The notes beneath the pieces were generated by a model. The model saw nothing but the letters and a program-made list of their open reading frames with translations. It was not told the origin of the DNA and ran no database searches. Below are positions 1 through 6,555 of a DNA stretch of 12,670 bases, piece by piece (position 1 is the stretch's first letter; each line of letters starts with the position of its first letter). The stretch covers positions 1 through 12,670 of the forward strand of contig JAICHT010000080.1 in assembly GCA_025924755.1 (NCBI GenBank). Reading direction: 5' to 3'. This DNA is from Chitinophagaceae bacterium (GTDB lineage: Bacteria; Bacteroidota; Bacteroidia; Chitinophagales; Chitinophagaceae). Made by a program: the position numbers and the translations under genes.

Positions 1-53
1 GAAGGATTCAATAAATTTCTTCTTTTTAAAAATTGCTGAAACTGGTATAGCAA
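1..53 (-). CDS. Possible 5' end of tilS (tRNA(Ile)-lysidine synthase), partial
   Basis: Seen: on the minus strand a frame opens at a TTG codon (53-51) and stays open to the window edge, encoding 17 full codons that read LLYQFQQFLKRRNLLNP (first Leu would be fMet). AAAAAGG lies 5 nt upstream of the TTG, a plausible ribosome binding site. Family knowledge: Bacteroidota TilS proteins commonly begin with an amphipathic stretch of this type (F-Q-x-[FY]-[IL]-x(4)-L-[FL]-x-P) before the SGG-x-DS ATP-binding motif. That motif would lie just outside the window. Inference: the start of a gene downstream of, and co-directional with, the TPR gene (16 bp gap). Only 17 residues are visible, so the name is a guess; it could be another protein or no gene. 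Confidence 0.35.
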   Translation of the reverse strand, partial: MLYQFQQFLKRRNLLNP

Positions 54-69
54 GTCTGCCTTTTTAATA

Positions 70-381
70 TTAATACACTAAATCTTCATAAGCCGATAGC
101 AATTCCTGGTAGGCATGTTGGTCGCCTGCCGTTTTTGCAGCTGCCATCCCTTTTTCATATACACTCTCCGCTTCTTTTTCTTTATGATTCCGTTCTAAAA
201 GCTTCGCCAAATGGTAATAGCTGCCAATATAAGTCGGATCGTTACTCAATACATTCTCAAATAATTCCTGTGCTTTTGCATCATCGCCGGCTTTTATATA
301 TTCCATTGCCAGTGCATGCTGTACAAAGTTATCCACTGGATTGGCAGCTAGAAATTCTTTCAACCGGGCTATTTTATCCAT
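70..381 (-). CDS. Small tetratricopeptide-repeat (TPR) protein
   Basis: A 103-residue, all-helical protein with about two TPR units. One unit (about residues 17-50) carries the pattern A-x-E-Y-x-K-A-G-D-x-A-K-A-x-E-L-F-E and ends in DP. The next (about 51-84) carries Y-x-H-L-A-K-L-L-E-R and then A-E-S-V-Y-E-K-G. The second unit is followed by a capping helix that ends at the C-terminal Tyr. There is no signal peptide or membrane segment, so it is probably cytoplasmic. TPR folds mediate protein-protein contacts; the partner cannot be named. It starts at an ATG and is divergent from etfB, with a 98-bp gap between start codons. The length suits a free-standing TPR adaptor of Bacteroidota rather than a fragment. 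Confidence 0.8.
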   Translation of the reverse strand: MDKIARLKEFLAANPVDNFVQHALAMEYIKAGDDAKAQELFENVLSNDPTYIGSYYHLAKLLERNHKEKEAESVYEKGMAAAKTAGDQHAYQELLSAYEDLVY

Positions 382-412
382 GCAGATTTAATATGGGTTT
401 TATAGATAGGGC

Positions 413-420
413 TATCTTTG
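413..420 (+). promoter_or_regulatory. Predicted -7 box for etfBA
   Basis: TATCTTTG, followed by CACC, matches the Bacteroidota -7 consensus TAnnTTTG exactly. It would place the transcript start near 427 and give a leader of about 53 nt before the etfB ATG. No good TTTG -33 box lies at the usual 19-bp distance, so the call rests on the -7 box and its position. Confidence 0.6.
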
Positions 421-443
421 CACCTTAAATTTGTAAAAACAGG

Positions 444-461
444 TAGTTGCATAAGCAACTA
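444..461 (+). repeat. Inverted repeat (hairpin) in etfB leader
   Basis: TAGTTGC, a 4-nt loop ATAA, then GCAACTA: perfect 7-bp arms. It lies between the predicted transcript start (about 427) and the etfB ATG at 480, so the mRNA could form a small stem-loop ending 18 nt before the start codon. It may affect translation or leader stability, or be an operator. There is no direct evidence of function. Confidence 0.5.
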
Positions 462-479
462 AAATTTAATTGTATTTGT

Positions 480-1223
480 ATGAAAATACTGGTTTGCATT
501 AGCAAGACGCCGGATACCACAGCAAAAATAGCCTTCACGGATAACAATACGAAATTTGCGGAAGCTGGTGTACAGTGGATAATTAATCCTTATGACGAGT
601 GGTATGCACTGGTTCGGGCCATTGAATTAAAAGAAGCCGATACTGCCACCACTATTCATATAATATCGGTTGGAAGTGCGGATGTAGAGCCAATTATCCG
701 TAAAGCGCTGGCGCTGGGTGGCGATGAAGCTATTCGTGTAAATGCCAATCCGGCTGATAGTTATTTTGTAGCAGCACAGATTGCAGAAGTAGCCAGGCAA
801 GATGCTTATGATCTGATTTTTACCGGTAAAGAAACGATAGACTATAACAATGGCGCCGTGGGTGGTATGCTGGCCGAAATGCTGGACTTGCCTTATATAG
901 CATTGGCTACTAATTTTAAAATGAATGGTGGCAATGTTACTGTTAAAAGAGAAATTGAAGGCGGCGAAGAAACGGTGGAAGTAGCCTTGCCCGTAGTAGT
1001 GAGTTGTCAAAAAGGGATGGCTGAAGCCCGTATACCTAATATGCGCGGCATTATGGCGGCCCGTACCAAACCTTTGAAAGTAGTGGAGCCAGTGCCGGTA
1101 GAAAGCTTAACCAAAATTGCAGCTTTCGGTTTACCTCCTGCCAAGGCCGGAGTAAAACTGGTTTCTGCAGATAATGTAGAGGAGTTGGTTCGGCTGTTAC
1201 ATGAAGAAGCCCGGGTTATATAA
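480..1223 (+). CDS. etfB: Electron transfer flavoprotein, beta subunit
   Basis: A 247-residue protein of the usual EtfB length. With EtfA it forms the soluble heterodimeric flavoprotein that takes electrons from acyl-CoA and related dehydrogenases and passes them to the membrane quinone pool. Visible family features are the N-terminal MKILVCISKTPDT strand, NPYDEW near residue 37, the TGKETIDYNNGAVGGMLAE nucleotide-binding stretch (115-133), and the C-terminal signature with VKREIEGG (155-162), LPVVVSC (170-176) and the region around NMRGIMAAR (187-195). The ATG at 480 is chosen because this is where family homology normally begins. A TTG at 447 would only add 11 atypical residues across the leader hairpin. 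etfA follows after 24 bp, so the two genes form an operon. No ETF-quinone oxidoreductase or dehydrogenase is in the window. Confidence 0.95.
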   Translation: MKILVCISKTPDTTAKIAFTDNNTKFAEAGVQWIINPYDEWYALVRAIELKEADTATTIHIISVGSADVEPIIRKALALGGDEAIRVNANPADSYFVAAQIAEVARQDAYDLIFTGKETIDYNNGAVGGMLAEMLDLPYIALATNFKMNGGNVTVKREIEGGEETVEVALPVVVSCQKGMAEARIPNMRGIMAARTKPLKVVEPVPVESLTKIAAFGLPPAKAGVKLVSADNVEELVRLLHEEARVI

Positions 1224-1247
1224 TTACACTAACATCTAAATTGTTTT

Positions 1248-2207
1248 ATGAGTATTCTGATTTTTATTGATCATATAGACGGACATATAAAAAAGGCGTC
1301 GCTGGAAGCTATTAGTTATGGAGTAGCAATTGCTGCGCAATCGGGCGATACGGCTGAAGGCATTGTGTTGGGCAGTCCTGAAGATTTAGCCGGATTAGGA
1401 AAGTATGGACTGAAGAAAATTCACCAAGTGCAAAGTGACCATTTAAAAAGTTTTGATTCACAGGTTTATACCAAGGTTCTGGGACAGGTGGTGGAACAAA
1501 CTAGAGCTACAACTATCATATTTTCCAACAATGCCATTGGTAAATCAATAGCACCCCGACTGGCCGTTCGCTTAAAAGCTGGTTTGATTTCCGGTGCTGT
1601 GGCATTGCCGGATACTTCTGATGGTTTTTTGGTAAAAAAGAATGTTTTTTCGGGCAAAGCATTTGCCAATGTGTCTGTAACCAGTGCTATAAAAGTAGTT
1701 TTACTCAACCTGAATGCGTATGCTATTAAAGAAACGGGTGGCATAGCAGAAGTAGTACCTTTTAACGCTACTGTAGAAACCCCTAAGATAACGGTTACCG
1801 GCTCCACAAAAACCAGTGGCAAGGTATCCCTGGCAGAAGCAGATGTAGTAGTGAGTGCCGGCAGAGGATTAAAGGGTCCTGAAAACTGGCAAATGGTTGA
1901 AAACCTGGCTTCGGAACTGGATGCAGCTTTGGCTTGCAGTCGCCCGGTAGCAGATGCACACTGGCGCCCGCATACTGAACACGTAGGGCAAACCGGTGTT
2001 GCAATAGCCCCAAACTTATATATTGCGGTGGGTATTAGCGGGGCCATACAGCACCTTGCAGGTGTAAACCGTAGTAAAGTAATAGTAGTTATTAATAAAG
2101 ATGCAGAAGCGCCTTTTTTTAAAGCAGCGGATTATGGAATTGTTGGCGATGCTTTTGAAATAGTTCCAAAAATGGTAGAAGCGGTAAAAAAAATGAAAGG
2201 AAAATAA
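1248..2207 (+). CDS. etfA: Electron transfer flavoprotein, alpha subunit (FAD-binding)
   Basis: A 319-residue EtfA, full length. The N-terminal domain (about 1-185) is the variable alpha/beta domain. The C-terminal domain carries the FAD-binding elements: VVSAGRGLKGPENW (201-214), SRPVAD (231-236), HVGQTG (245-250), and the ETF-alpha signature LYIAVGISGAIQHLAG (257-272) followed by VIVVINKD. DYGIVGDAFEIVP (295-307) is the usual C-terminal strand and helix. It pairs with the EtfB encoded just upstream, in group I (housekeeping, non-bifurcating-type) organisation. The group assignment is inferred from sequence resemblance only. The gene has an ATG start and no promoter of its own is seen in the 24-bp gap. 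Confidence 0.95.
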   Translation: MSILIFIDHIDGHIKKASLEAISYGVAIAAQSGDTAEGIVLGSPEDLAGLGKYGLKKIHQVQSDHLKSFDSQVYTKVLGQVVEQTRATTIIFSNNAIGKSIAPRLAVRLKAGLISGAVALPDTSDGFLVKKNVFSGKAFANVSVTSAIKVVLLNLNAYAIKETGGIAEVVPFNATVETPKITVTGSTKTSGKVSLAEADVVVSAGRGLKGPENWQMVENLASELDAALACSRPVADAHWRPHTEHVGQTGVAIAPNLYIAVGISGAIQHLAGVNRSKVIVVINKDAEAPFFKAADYGIVGDAFEIVPKMVEAVKKMKGK

Positions 2208-2236
2208 ATTCAGGCATACAGCAAAAGCTGTCGTGT

Positions 2237-2268
2237 TTGTATAAAATTATATTTTATTTTACATACAA
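2237..2268 (+). repeat. AT-rich imperfect stem-loop after etfA
   Basis: TTGTAT then AAAAT (2237-2247) can pair with ATTTT (2256-2260) and ATACAA (2263-2268) across an 8-nt loop, with a 2-nt bulge. It begins 29 nt after the etfA stop. It might weakly terminate or stabilise the etfBA transcript, but it is almost free of G+C and no U-tract follows. In such AT-rich DNA it may be chance. Confidence 0.25.
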
Positions 2269-2320
2269 GTTTTGTTGAAATTACCACATGGAAACGAGGT
2301 ATATGTAGTTCAAAATATTA

Positions 2321-2352
2321 CTATACAAACTAAAATATGTAGGTTTGTATAG
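2321..2352. promoter_or_regulatory. Perfect 10-bp inverted repeat over the nuclease promoter
   Basis: CTATACAAAC (2321-2330), a 12-nt spacer, then GTTTGTATAG (2343-2352): exactly complementary arms. The right arm overlaps the last five bases of the predicted -7 box TAGGTTTG (2340-2347). A further GTTTGTATA half-site lies upstream at 2235-2243. A regulator bound here would cover the promoter, so this is a candidate operator for the nuclease-ispE unit. A hairpin in DNA or RNA is the alternative, but the predicted transcript would start only at about 2354, after the repeat. Confidence 0.5.
2340..2347 (+). promoter_or_regulatory. Predicted -7 box for the nuclease-ispE unit
   Basis: TAGGTTTG matches TAnnTTTG exactly. 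The predicted start near 2354 leaves about 27 nt before the ATG at 2381. No convincing -33 TTTG is seen (ATTA at the expected place), consistent with a promoter that needs help or is controlled through the inverted repeat it overlaps. Confidence 0.5.
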
Positions 2353-2380
2353 AAGCATAATTAGTACCATAGATAATGAT

Positions 2381-2974
2381 ATGAAGAAAATTGAACTGGA
2401 AATAGTGGCCCTGTCACACAGCATCACACAGACCCATTCTTATGCCGTGGTATTAGGCGAAGTAAACGGCCTGCGCCGCCTGCCTATTGTAATTGGTGGT
2501 TTTGAGGCACAGGCGATTGCGGTAGCCTTGGAAAAGATGCAACCCAGCCGCCCATTAACACACGACCTGATGAAAAATTTCATGTCGGCGTTTAATATTG
2601 ATTTGCATGAGATTATTATATCTGACCTGCAGGAAGGTATCTTTTATTCTAAACTGGTTTGCTCATCCGAAAACGATACGATTGAAATAGACTCCCGTAC
2701 TTCAGATGCCCTGGCGCTGGCAGTACGCTTTGGATGCACTGTTTATACCTACGAACACATATTGGAAAGCGCTGGTATCTTAATGGAAGAAACAGGAGCC
2801 TCCAAAAAACGCAAAAACACTCCTTCAGTAGAGGAAAATGCTTCTCCTGATAACCTCAAGTCTTTGTCTCTGGATGAACTTAATACTTTGTTGACAGATG
2901 TTTTAGACAAGGAAGATTATATCAGGGCCATATCCATCCGCGATGAAATAAACAGCCGCAAAAGAAACCTTTGA
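2381..2974 (+). CDS. Bifunctional nuclease (BFN/DUF151) with C-terminal UVR motif
   Basis: A 197-residue protein. Residues about 5-135 form the BFN/DUF151 domain, with LPIVIGGFEAQAIAVAL (34-50), RPLTHDLMKNFM (57-68), and SRTSDALALAVRFGCTVYT (105-123). A charged, low-complexity linker (about 138-160) leads to a UvrB/UvrC-type motif (about 164-195): LNTLLTDVLDKEDYIRAISI followed by RDEI. Family knowledge: BFN proteins have been described as double-function nucleases in plants, and the domain is common in bacteria, where its role is poorly known. The UVR tail resembles the UvrB-UvrC contact helix pair, so a role near DNA repair or stress is possible but unproven. The ATG at 2381 is preferred to an in-frame TTG at 2345, which lies inside the -7 box. 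ispE follows after 45 bp, probably in the same operon. Confidence 0.85.
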   Translation: MKKIELEIVALSHSITQTHSYAVVLGEVNGLRRLPIVIGGFEAQAIAVALEKMQPSRPLTHDLMKNFMSAFNIDLHEIIISDLQEGIFYSKLVCSSENDTIEIDSRTSDALALAVRFGCTVYTYEHILESAGILMEETGASKKRKNTPSVEENASPDNLKSLSLDELNTLLTDVLDKEDYIRAISIRDEINSRKRNL

Positions 2975-3019
2975 TATAGTAATCACTTTTGCTTTTAACC
3001 TACCAAAACCATTGCTTTT

Positions 3020-3841
3020 GTGATTGTTTTTCCCAACTGTAAAATCAATTTAGGGCTCCATATCCTTAATAAAAGACCAGATGGCTTTCACAATTTAGAA
3101 ACTGTTTTCTACCCTGTTGCGTTACAGGATGCTTTAGAAATTATTAGAAGCCCTTCACAACAATCTACAACCGGCTGCTCCGTCACGGGTATCAATATTA
3201 ATTTACCCGAAGAAGACAATATTTGTATAAAAGCCTATCATCTTTTAAAAAAAGATTTTCCGGATTTGCCGGTAATAGTGATGCACTTGCACAAAACAAT
3301 TCCTATTGGTGCGGGTATTGGAGGCGGCAGTGCAGATGGAGCATATACTTTACTATTAATTAATAATAAATTCAATCTCAAGTTAAGCGAGGCACAATTA
3401 ATACATTATGCATCGCAGCTGGGAAGTGATTGCGCCTTTTTTATTAAAAACAAACCATGCTTTGCTACGGGTCGCGGAGAAATTTTAGAGGAGCTGATAC
3501 TTGATTTATCCGCTTATAGCCTTGTATTGGTAAATCCACAAATCCATATTAATACTGGTTGGGCTTTTTCTCAACTTAACCTCCATGTGGAACGCATTCC
3601 TTTAAGGCAGGCAATTTCACAGGATATTAGTATATGGAAAGAGCAGCTAACCAATGATTTTGAAGTGCCGATTTTCAAAAATTATCCTGAAATAAAAGCC
3701 ATCAAGGAAACGCTATACCAGCAAGGCGCCGTTTATGCTTCCATGAGTGGAAGCGGCTCTACCGTATATGGTCTTTTTGAAAAAGGCAGTAGCCCGGAAC
3801 TCAACTTTCCTGCACATTATTTTGTAAAGACGGTCAACTGA
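3020..3841 (+). CDS. ispE: 4-diphosphocytidyl-2-C-methyl-D-erythritol kinase
   Basis: A 273-residue GHMP-superfamily kinase of the MEP isoprenoid pathway; it phosphorylates CDP-methylerythritol on the 2-hydroxyl using ATP. Seen: N-terminal FPNCKINLGLHI with the conserved Lys8, RPDGFHNLETVFYP (19-32), the glycine-rich ATP loop PIGAGIGGGSADGA (95-108), LGSDCAFF (134-141) containing the presumed catalytic Asp137, and GHMP motif 3 MSGSGSTVYGLF near the C-terminus. The loop has Ile and Ala where many IspE have Leu and Ser (GLGGGSSDAA), which are mild substitutions. The start is GTG at 3020; no in-frame ATG precedes the conserved N-terminus, and FPN-x-KINLG normally sits within the first dozen residues. 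It is likely co-transcribed with the nuclease gene 45 bp upstream. Confidence 0.93.
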   Translation: MIVFPNCKINLGLHILNKRPDGFHNLETVFYPVALQDALEIIRSPSQQSTTGCSVTGININLPEEDNICIKAYHLLKKDFPDLPVIVMHLHKTIPIGAGIGGGSADGAYTLLLINNKFNLKLSEAQLIHYASQLGSDCAFFIKNKPCFATGRGEILEELILDLSAYSLVLVNPQIHINTGWAFSQLNLHVERIPLRQAISQDISIWKEQLTNDFEVPIFKNYPEIKAIKETLYQQGAVYASMSGSGSTVYGLFEKGSSPELNFPAHYFVKTVN

Positions 3842-3876
3842 TATGGCAGTTTGCATATTAGCTCTATACTAAATGC

Positions 3877-3905
3877 TTTGTGGAAGTGGTAAATTTGCTA
3901 TCTTG
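3877..3905 (+). promoter_or_regulatory. Predicted promoter for rocD
   Basis: TTTG (3877-3880), 18 bases, then TATCTTG (3899-3905), the same -7 variant seen before the secreted-protein gene at 11605. A perfect TAAATTTG (3890-3897) overlaps the spacer and is an alternative -7 box, but without a spaced -33. Either gives a leader of roughly 125-135 nt. That leader holds no ORF; it ends in a pyrimidine-rich and then AT-rich stretch before the ATG at 4037. Confidence 0.5.
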
Positions 3906-4036
3906 CAAGCTCATAGGTTTTATATGAAATTGCCTTTATTTTCCTTTCTGTCTCTGAATCTTGATTTGCTTAATCACTAAGCAGGCTGCATCTTTTCAAA
4001 CTTTTCATTTTCTTATTCCTTATTTAAAATTTATTT

Positions 4037-5263
4037 ATGTCAACTGCAACAGTTGCTCCTACGCAATATTATTTAGAGCTTGAAGAAAAATATGGTGCAC
4101 ACAATTATCATCCCTTACCTGTTGTACTTACCAAAGGCGAAGGTGTTTTTTTATGGGATGTGGAAGGAAAAAGGTATTACGATTTTCTAAGCGGTTATTC
4201 CGCGGTTAATCAGGGCCACTGCCATCCACAAATAATAGAGGCATTAATACAGCAGGCCCAACGCCTTACACTTACCAGCCGTGCTTTTTATAACGACCAG
4301 TTGGGTGAATACGAAAAATACATAACCACGTTTTTTGGTTATGATAAGGTGCTGCCCATGAATACCGGTGTGGAAGCGGTGGAAACCGCTATTAAACTTT
4401 GCCGCCGGTGGGGTTATACTAAGAAAGGCATCAAAAACGATCAGGCAAAAATTATTGTATGCAATGATAATTTCCATGGTAGAACCAGTACCGTCATATC
4501 GTTCAGTACCGACCCTGCCTCTTTCCAGAACTTTGGGCCTTTTATGCCTGGTTTTGTGCAAATTCCCTATAATGATTTAGACGCTTTGAAAAAGGCTTTG
4601 GAAGATGAAAATGTTGCAGGCTTTTTAGTGGAGCCCATACAGGGAGAGGCTGGAGTGGTGGTTCCGGATGAAGGCTATTTAAGCACTGCCAAAGAATGGT
4701 GCACAGCGGCAGGCGTATTGTTTATTGCCGACGAGATACAAACCGGTTTGTGCCGCACTGGTAAAATGCTGGCGTGTGATTATGAAGGAGTACGTCCGGA
4801 TATATTACTATTAGGTAAGGCTTTGAGTGGAGGGTTATTGCCGGTAAGTGCCGTATTAGCCGATGATGAAGTGATGTTGACTATCAGGCCCGGCGAACAC
4901 GGTTCTACTTATGGGGGCAACCCATTGGCCTGCCATGTGGCTATTGCTGCATTAAAAGTTTTAAAAGAAGAAAATATGGCTCAAAAGGCTGCCGTTTCGG
5001 GTAATTATTTCAGAGAGCAAATCCGGCAACTTCATTCTCCCTATATTAAATTAATACGAGGTAAGGGACTATTAAATGCTATTGTAATGGATCATCCGGA
5101 TAAAGACGCTGCATGGAAATTATGCCTGCATCTCAAAGAATCCGGCTTATTAGCAAAACCTACGCATGGAGATAAAATTCGCTTTGCGCCGCCCCTGATG
5201 ATAACCAAAGAACAAATAGATGAATGTATAGCTATTATTAACAGCAGCCTGCAAATTTTATAA
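4037..5263 (+). CDS. rocD: Ornithine aminotransferase (ornithine-oxo-acid transaminase)
   Basis: A 408-residue class-III PLP aminotransferase of full family length. Seen: the early Y-G-A-H-N-Y-H-P motif (19-26), SGYSAVNQGHCHP (52-64), the phosphate-binding NTGVEAVETAIKLCRRWGY (109-127), FHGRT (146-150), EPIQGEAGVVVP (199-210), ADEIQTGLCRTGK (231-243) with Asp232 contacting the pyridine nitrogen, and LLLGKALSGG (257-266) with Lys261 as the Schiff-base lysine. GEHGSTYGGNPLAC follows. The YGAHNYHP motif and GEAGVVVPDEGY favour ornithine aminotransferase over acetylornithine or GABA aminotransferase. The enzyme converts L-ornithine and 2-oxoglutarate to glutamate semialdehyde and glutamate in the cytoplasm, linking arginine and proline metabolism. 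No other arginine genes are nearby, so it appears to be a single-gene unit. Confidence 0.9.
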   Translation: MSTATVAPTQYYLELEEKYGAHNYHPLPVVLTKGEGVFLWDVEGKRYYDFLSGYSAVNQGHCHPQIIEALIQQAQRLTLTSRAFYNDQLGEYEKYITTFFGYDKVLPMNTGVEAVETAIKLCRRWGYTKKGIKNDQAKIIVCNDNFHGRTSTVISFSTDPASFQNFGPFMPGFVQIPYNDLDALKKALEDENVAGFLVEPIQGEAGVVVPDEGYLSTAKEWCTAAGVLFIADEIQTGLCRTGKMLACDYEGVRPDILLLGKALSGGLLPVSAVLADDEVMLTIRPGEHGSTYGGNPLACHVAIAALKVLKEENMAQKAAVSGNYFREQIRQLHSPYIKLIRGKGLLNAIVMDHPDKDAAWKLCLHLKESGLLAKPTHGDKIRFAPPLMITKEQIDECIAIINSSLQIL

Positions 5264-5300
5264 ATAGCATAGCAAAATAAATAACACCAGTCAGCCTTCT

Positions 5301-5308
5301 TATATTTG
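5301..5308 (+). promoter_or_regulatory. Predicted -7 box for the VIT1-like gene
   Basis: TATATTTG matches TAnnTTTG. The transcript would begin near 5315, only about 8 nt before the GTG start, so the mRNA would be almost leaderless. No spaced -33 TTTG is seen. Read-through from rocD (59 bp upstream) is an alternative source of transcription. Confidence 0.4.
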
Positions 5309-5322
5309 TTTGAAAATTATAG

Positions 5323-6024
5323 GTGGATACACATTTACACCATCACAACGAGGAGCATTTAACCAGCAGCGACCTGATTAAAGATATTGTAATAGGCATG
5401 AGTGACGGGCTGACGGTTCCTTTTGCTTTAGCTGCAGGTCTTAGCGGAGCTGTTAGTTCTACACATATTATAGTCATTGCAGGTATTGCCGAAATTTGTG
5501 CCGGTTCAATTGCTATGGGCCTGGGAGGATACTTGGCAGGCAGAACCGAAGCGGATCATTACCAAAATGAATTAAAAAGAGAATTTGATGAAGTAGAACG
5601 GGTGCCACAGCGCGAGAAGGATGAAGTGAAGGAGTTCTTTGCCAGTATTGGGTTGAGTGAAGATGTCCAGCAAAGGGCAACTGATGAAGTAGCAAAAGAC
5701 AAGGTGAAGTGGGTAGACTTTATGATGAAATATGAACTAGGATTAGAAAAGCCAGACCCCAAAAGGGCTACCCAATCAGCATTGAATATTGGCCTTTCTT
5801 ATGTTGCAGGTGGTTTGGTACCCTTGAGTCCGTATTTTTTTGCTGCTACACCGCTCCACGCATTATCCATTTCAGTAGCAGTTACCCTGTTTTTCCTTTT
5901 TATTTTTGGATGGTTTAAAAGTAAAATCACCGGTATAAACGTTTGGACCGGGGCTTTAAAAGTGATGGTTACAGGTGCGCTGGCAGCTGGGGCTGCTTTT
6001 GCCATTGCCAAATTAATTGAATAA
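5323..6024 (+). CDS. VIT1/CCC1-family Fe2+/Mn2+ transporter
   Basis: A 233-residue membrane protein of the vacuolar iron transporter family, which exports Fe2+ or Mn2+ from the cytosol in exchange for protons. Seen: the hallmark first helix LIKDIVIGMSDGLTVPFALA (18-37) with Asp28, then a second helix (about 46-70) containing EICAGSIAMGLGGYLA. A charged helical cytosolic domain follows (about 73-150), rich in Glu and with an E-x(3)-E-x(2)-E pattern as in the metal-binding domain of the family. Three more helices follow (about 153-175, 178-198, 207-231), giving the expected five. The start is GTG at 5323, with AGG nearly adjacent. The next ATG (5398) lies inside the first conserved helix, so an upstream start is required. 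The N-terminus holds HLHHH (4-8), a possible extra metal ligand cluster. The metal carried cannot be told from sequence. Confidence 0.88.
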   Translation: MDTHLHHHNEEHLTSSDLIKDIVIGMSDGLTVPFALAAGLSGAVSSTHIIVIAGIAEICAGSIAMGLGGYLAGRTEADHYQNELKREFDEVERVPQREKDEVKEFFASIGLSEDVQQRATDEVAKDKVKWVDFMMKYELGLEKPDPKRATQSALNIGLSYVAGGLVPLSPYFFAATPLHALSISVAVTLFFLFIFGWFKSKITGINVWTGALKVMVTGALAAGAAFAIAKLIE

Positions 6025-6025
6025 G

Positions 6026-6424
6026 TTACTCTGTTGCAGTAATATTTTGACTGGGAACTGTAAGTAAAGCGCCTGCCAGCATTCCTATAGATGCAAAAAT
6101 TACAAAGTAGATTGCAGCATGTTTTATGGGGCACTCACCTCCCTGGCAGGAAGTGATTAATATGAAATTTCTAATAGCCCAACCCGTATTTAAAGCACAT
6201 AAAAAAATACAAATTCTTTGGCTCCATATTTTATTGATCAGGATTAGAGGTATGTAAAGAACAATAAAAAAAAGATGTAAATAGCCGGGTTTGCCAAATG
6301 AAGTACCTATCGCACTAACGCCACTTACTATAATGTTTTTACTTTCAATAGTAACCCAGGGATAAAAACAGGCAATGGCCAAAATAATTGCGATAGCAAC
6401 ACTGGCCCATTTAATGATTTGCAT
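6026..6424 (-). CDS. Uncharacterised four-helix inner-membrane protein
   Basis: A 132-residue protein with four predicted membrane helices (about 4-22, 49-66, 70-90, 104-125). Between helices 1 and 2 is a hydrophilic loop with SKNI-x-VSGVSAIGTSFGKPGY. Between helices 3 and 4 is a short Cys pair loop SCQGGECPIKHAAIY (92-106), which could form a disulfide if it faces the periplasm. It resembles small conserved membrane proteins I associate with Chitinophagaceae, but no function is known to me. The start is ATG at 6424; the preceding TTG codon would add one residue. Its stop codon is 1 bp from the stop of the convergent transporter gene, so there is no room for a terminator between them. Upstream is TATCTTCG (minus strand, near 6450), a near match to a -7 box. 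Confidence 0.75.
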   Translation of the reverse strand: MQIIKWASVAIAIILAIACFYPWVTIESKNIIVSGVSAIGTSFGKPGYLHLFFIVLYIPLILINKIWSQRICIFLCALNTGWAIRNFILITSCQGGECPIKHAAIYFVIFASIGMLAGALLTVPSQNITATE

Positions 6425-6504
6425 CAAACGAAATTAGTGGTTTCGAAGATATGCGCTGTACGTTTGTAGTTGAGTATCCACAAATAAAAACAAACGGGTA
6501 TGGG

Positions 6505-6530
6505 TAAAAAAAAGCCGTCAAAAGACGGCT
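6505..6530 (-). terminator. Rho-independent terminator of the beta-barrel gene
   Basis: Perfect 7-bp stem AGCCGTC / GACGGCT (6513-6519 and 6524-6530) with a 4-nt loop. On the minus strand it is followed by a run of eight T (A-run on the plus strand at about 6505-6512). It lies about 25 nt beyond the stop codon of the gene at 6556-7248. The tail orientation makes it a minus-strand terminator. Confidence 0.88.
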
Positions 6531-6555
6531 ACTTAAAATATTTGGAGAATGATAA

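Noticed and set aside
447..479. TTG-initiated N-terminal extension of EtfB
   Set aside because: The added 11 residues are unlike the family, overlap a leader hairpin, and the ATG at 480 gives the standard N-terminus.
1466..2047. Long minus-strand open frame of 193 codons inside etfA
   Set aside because: It is the antisense shadow of a well-conserved gene; no promoter or recognisable domain.
2345..2380. TTG-initiated extension of the bifunctional nuclease
   Set aside because: The TTG lies inside the predicted -7 box and inverted repeat, upstream of the predicted transcript start; the ATG at 2381 begins the conserved domain.
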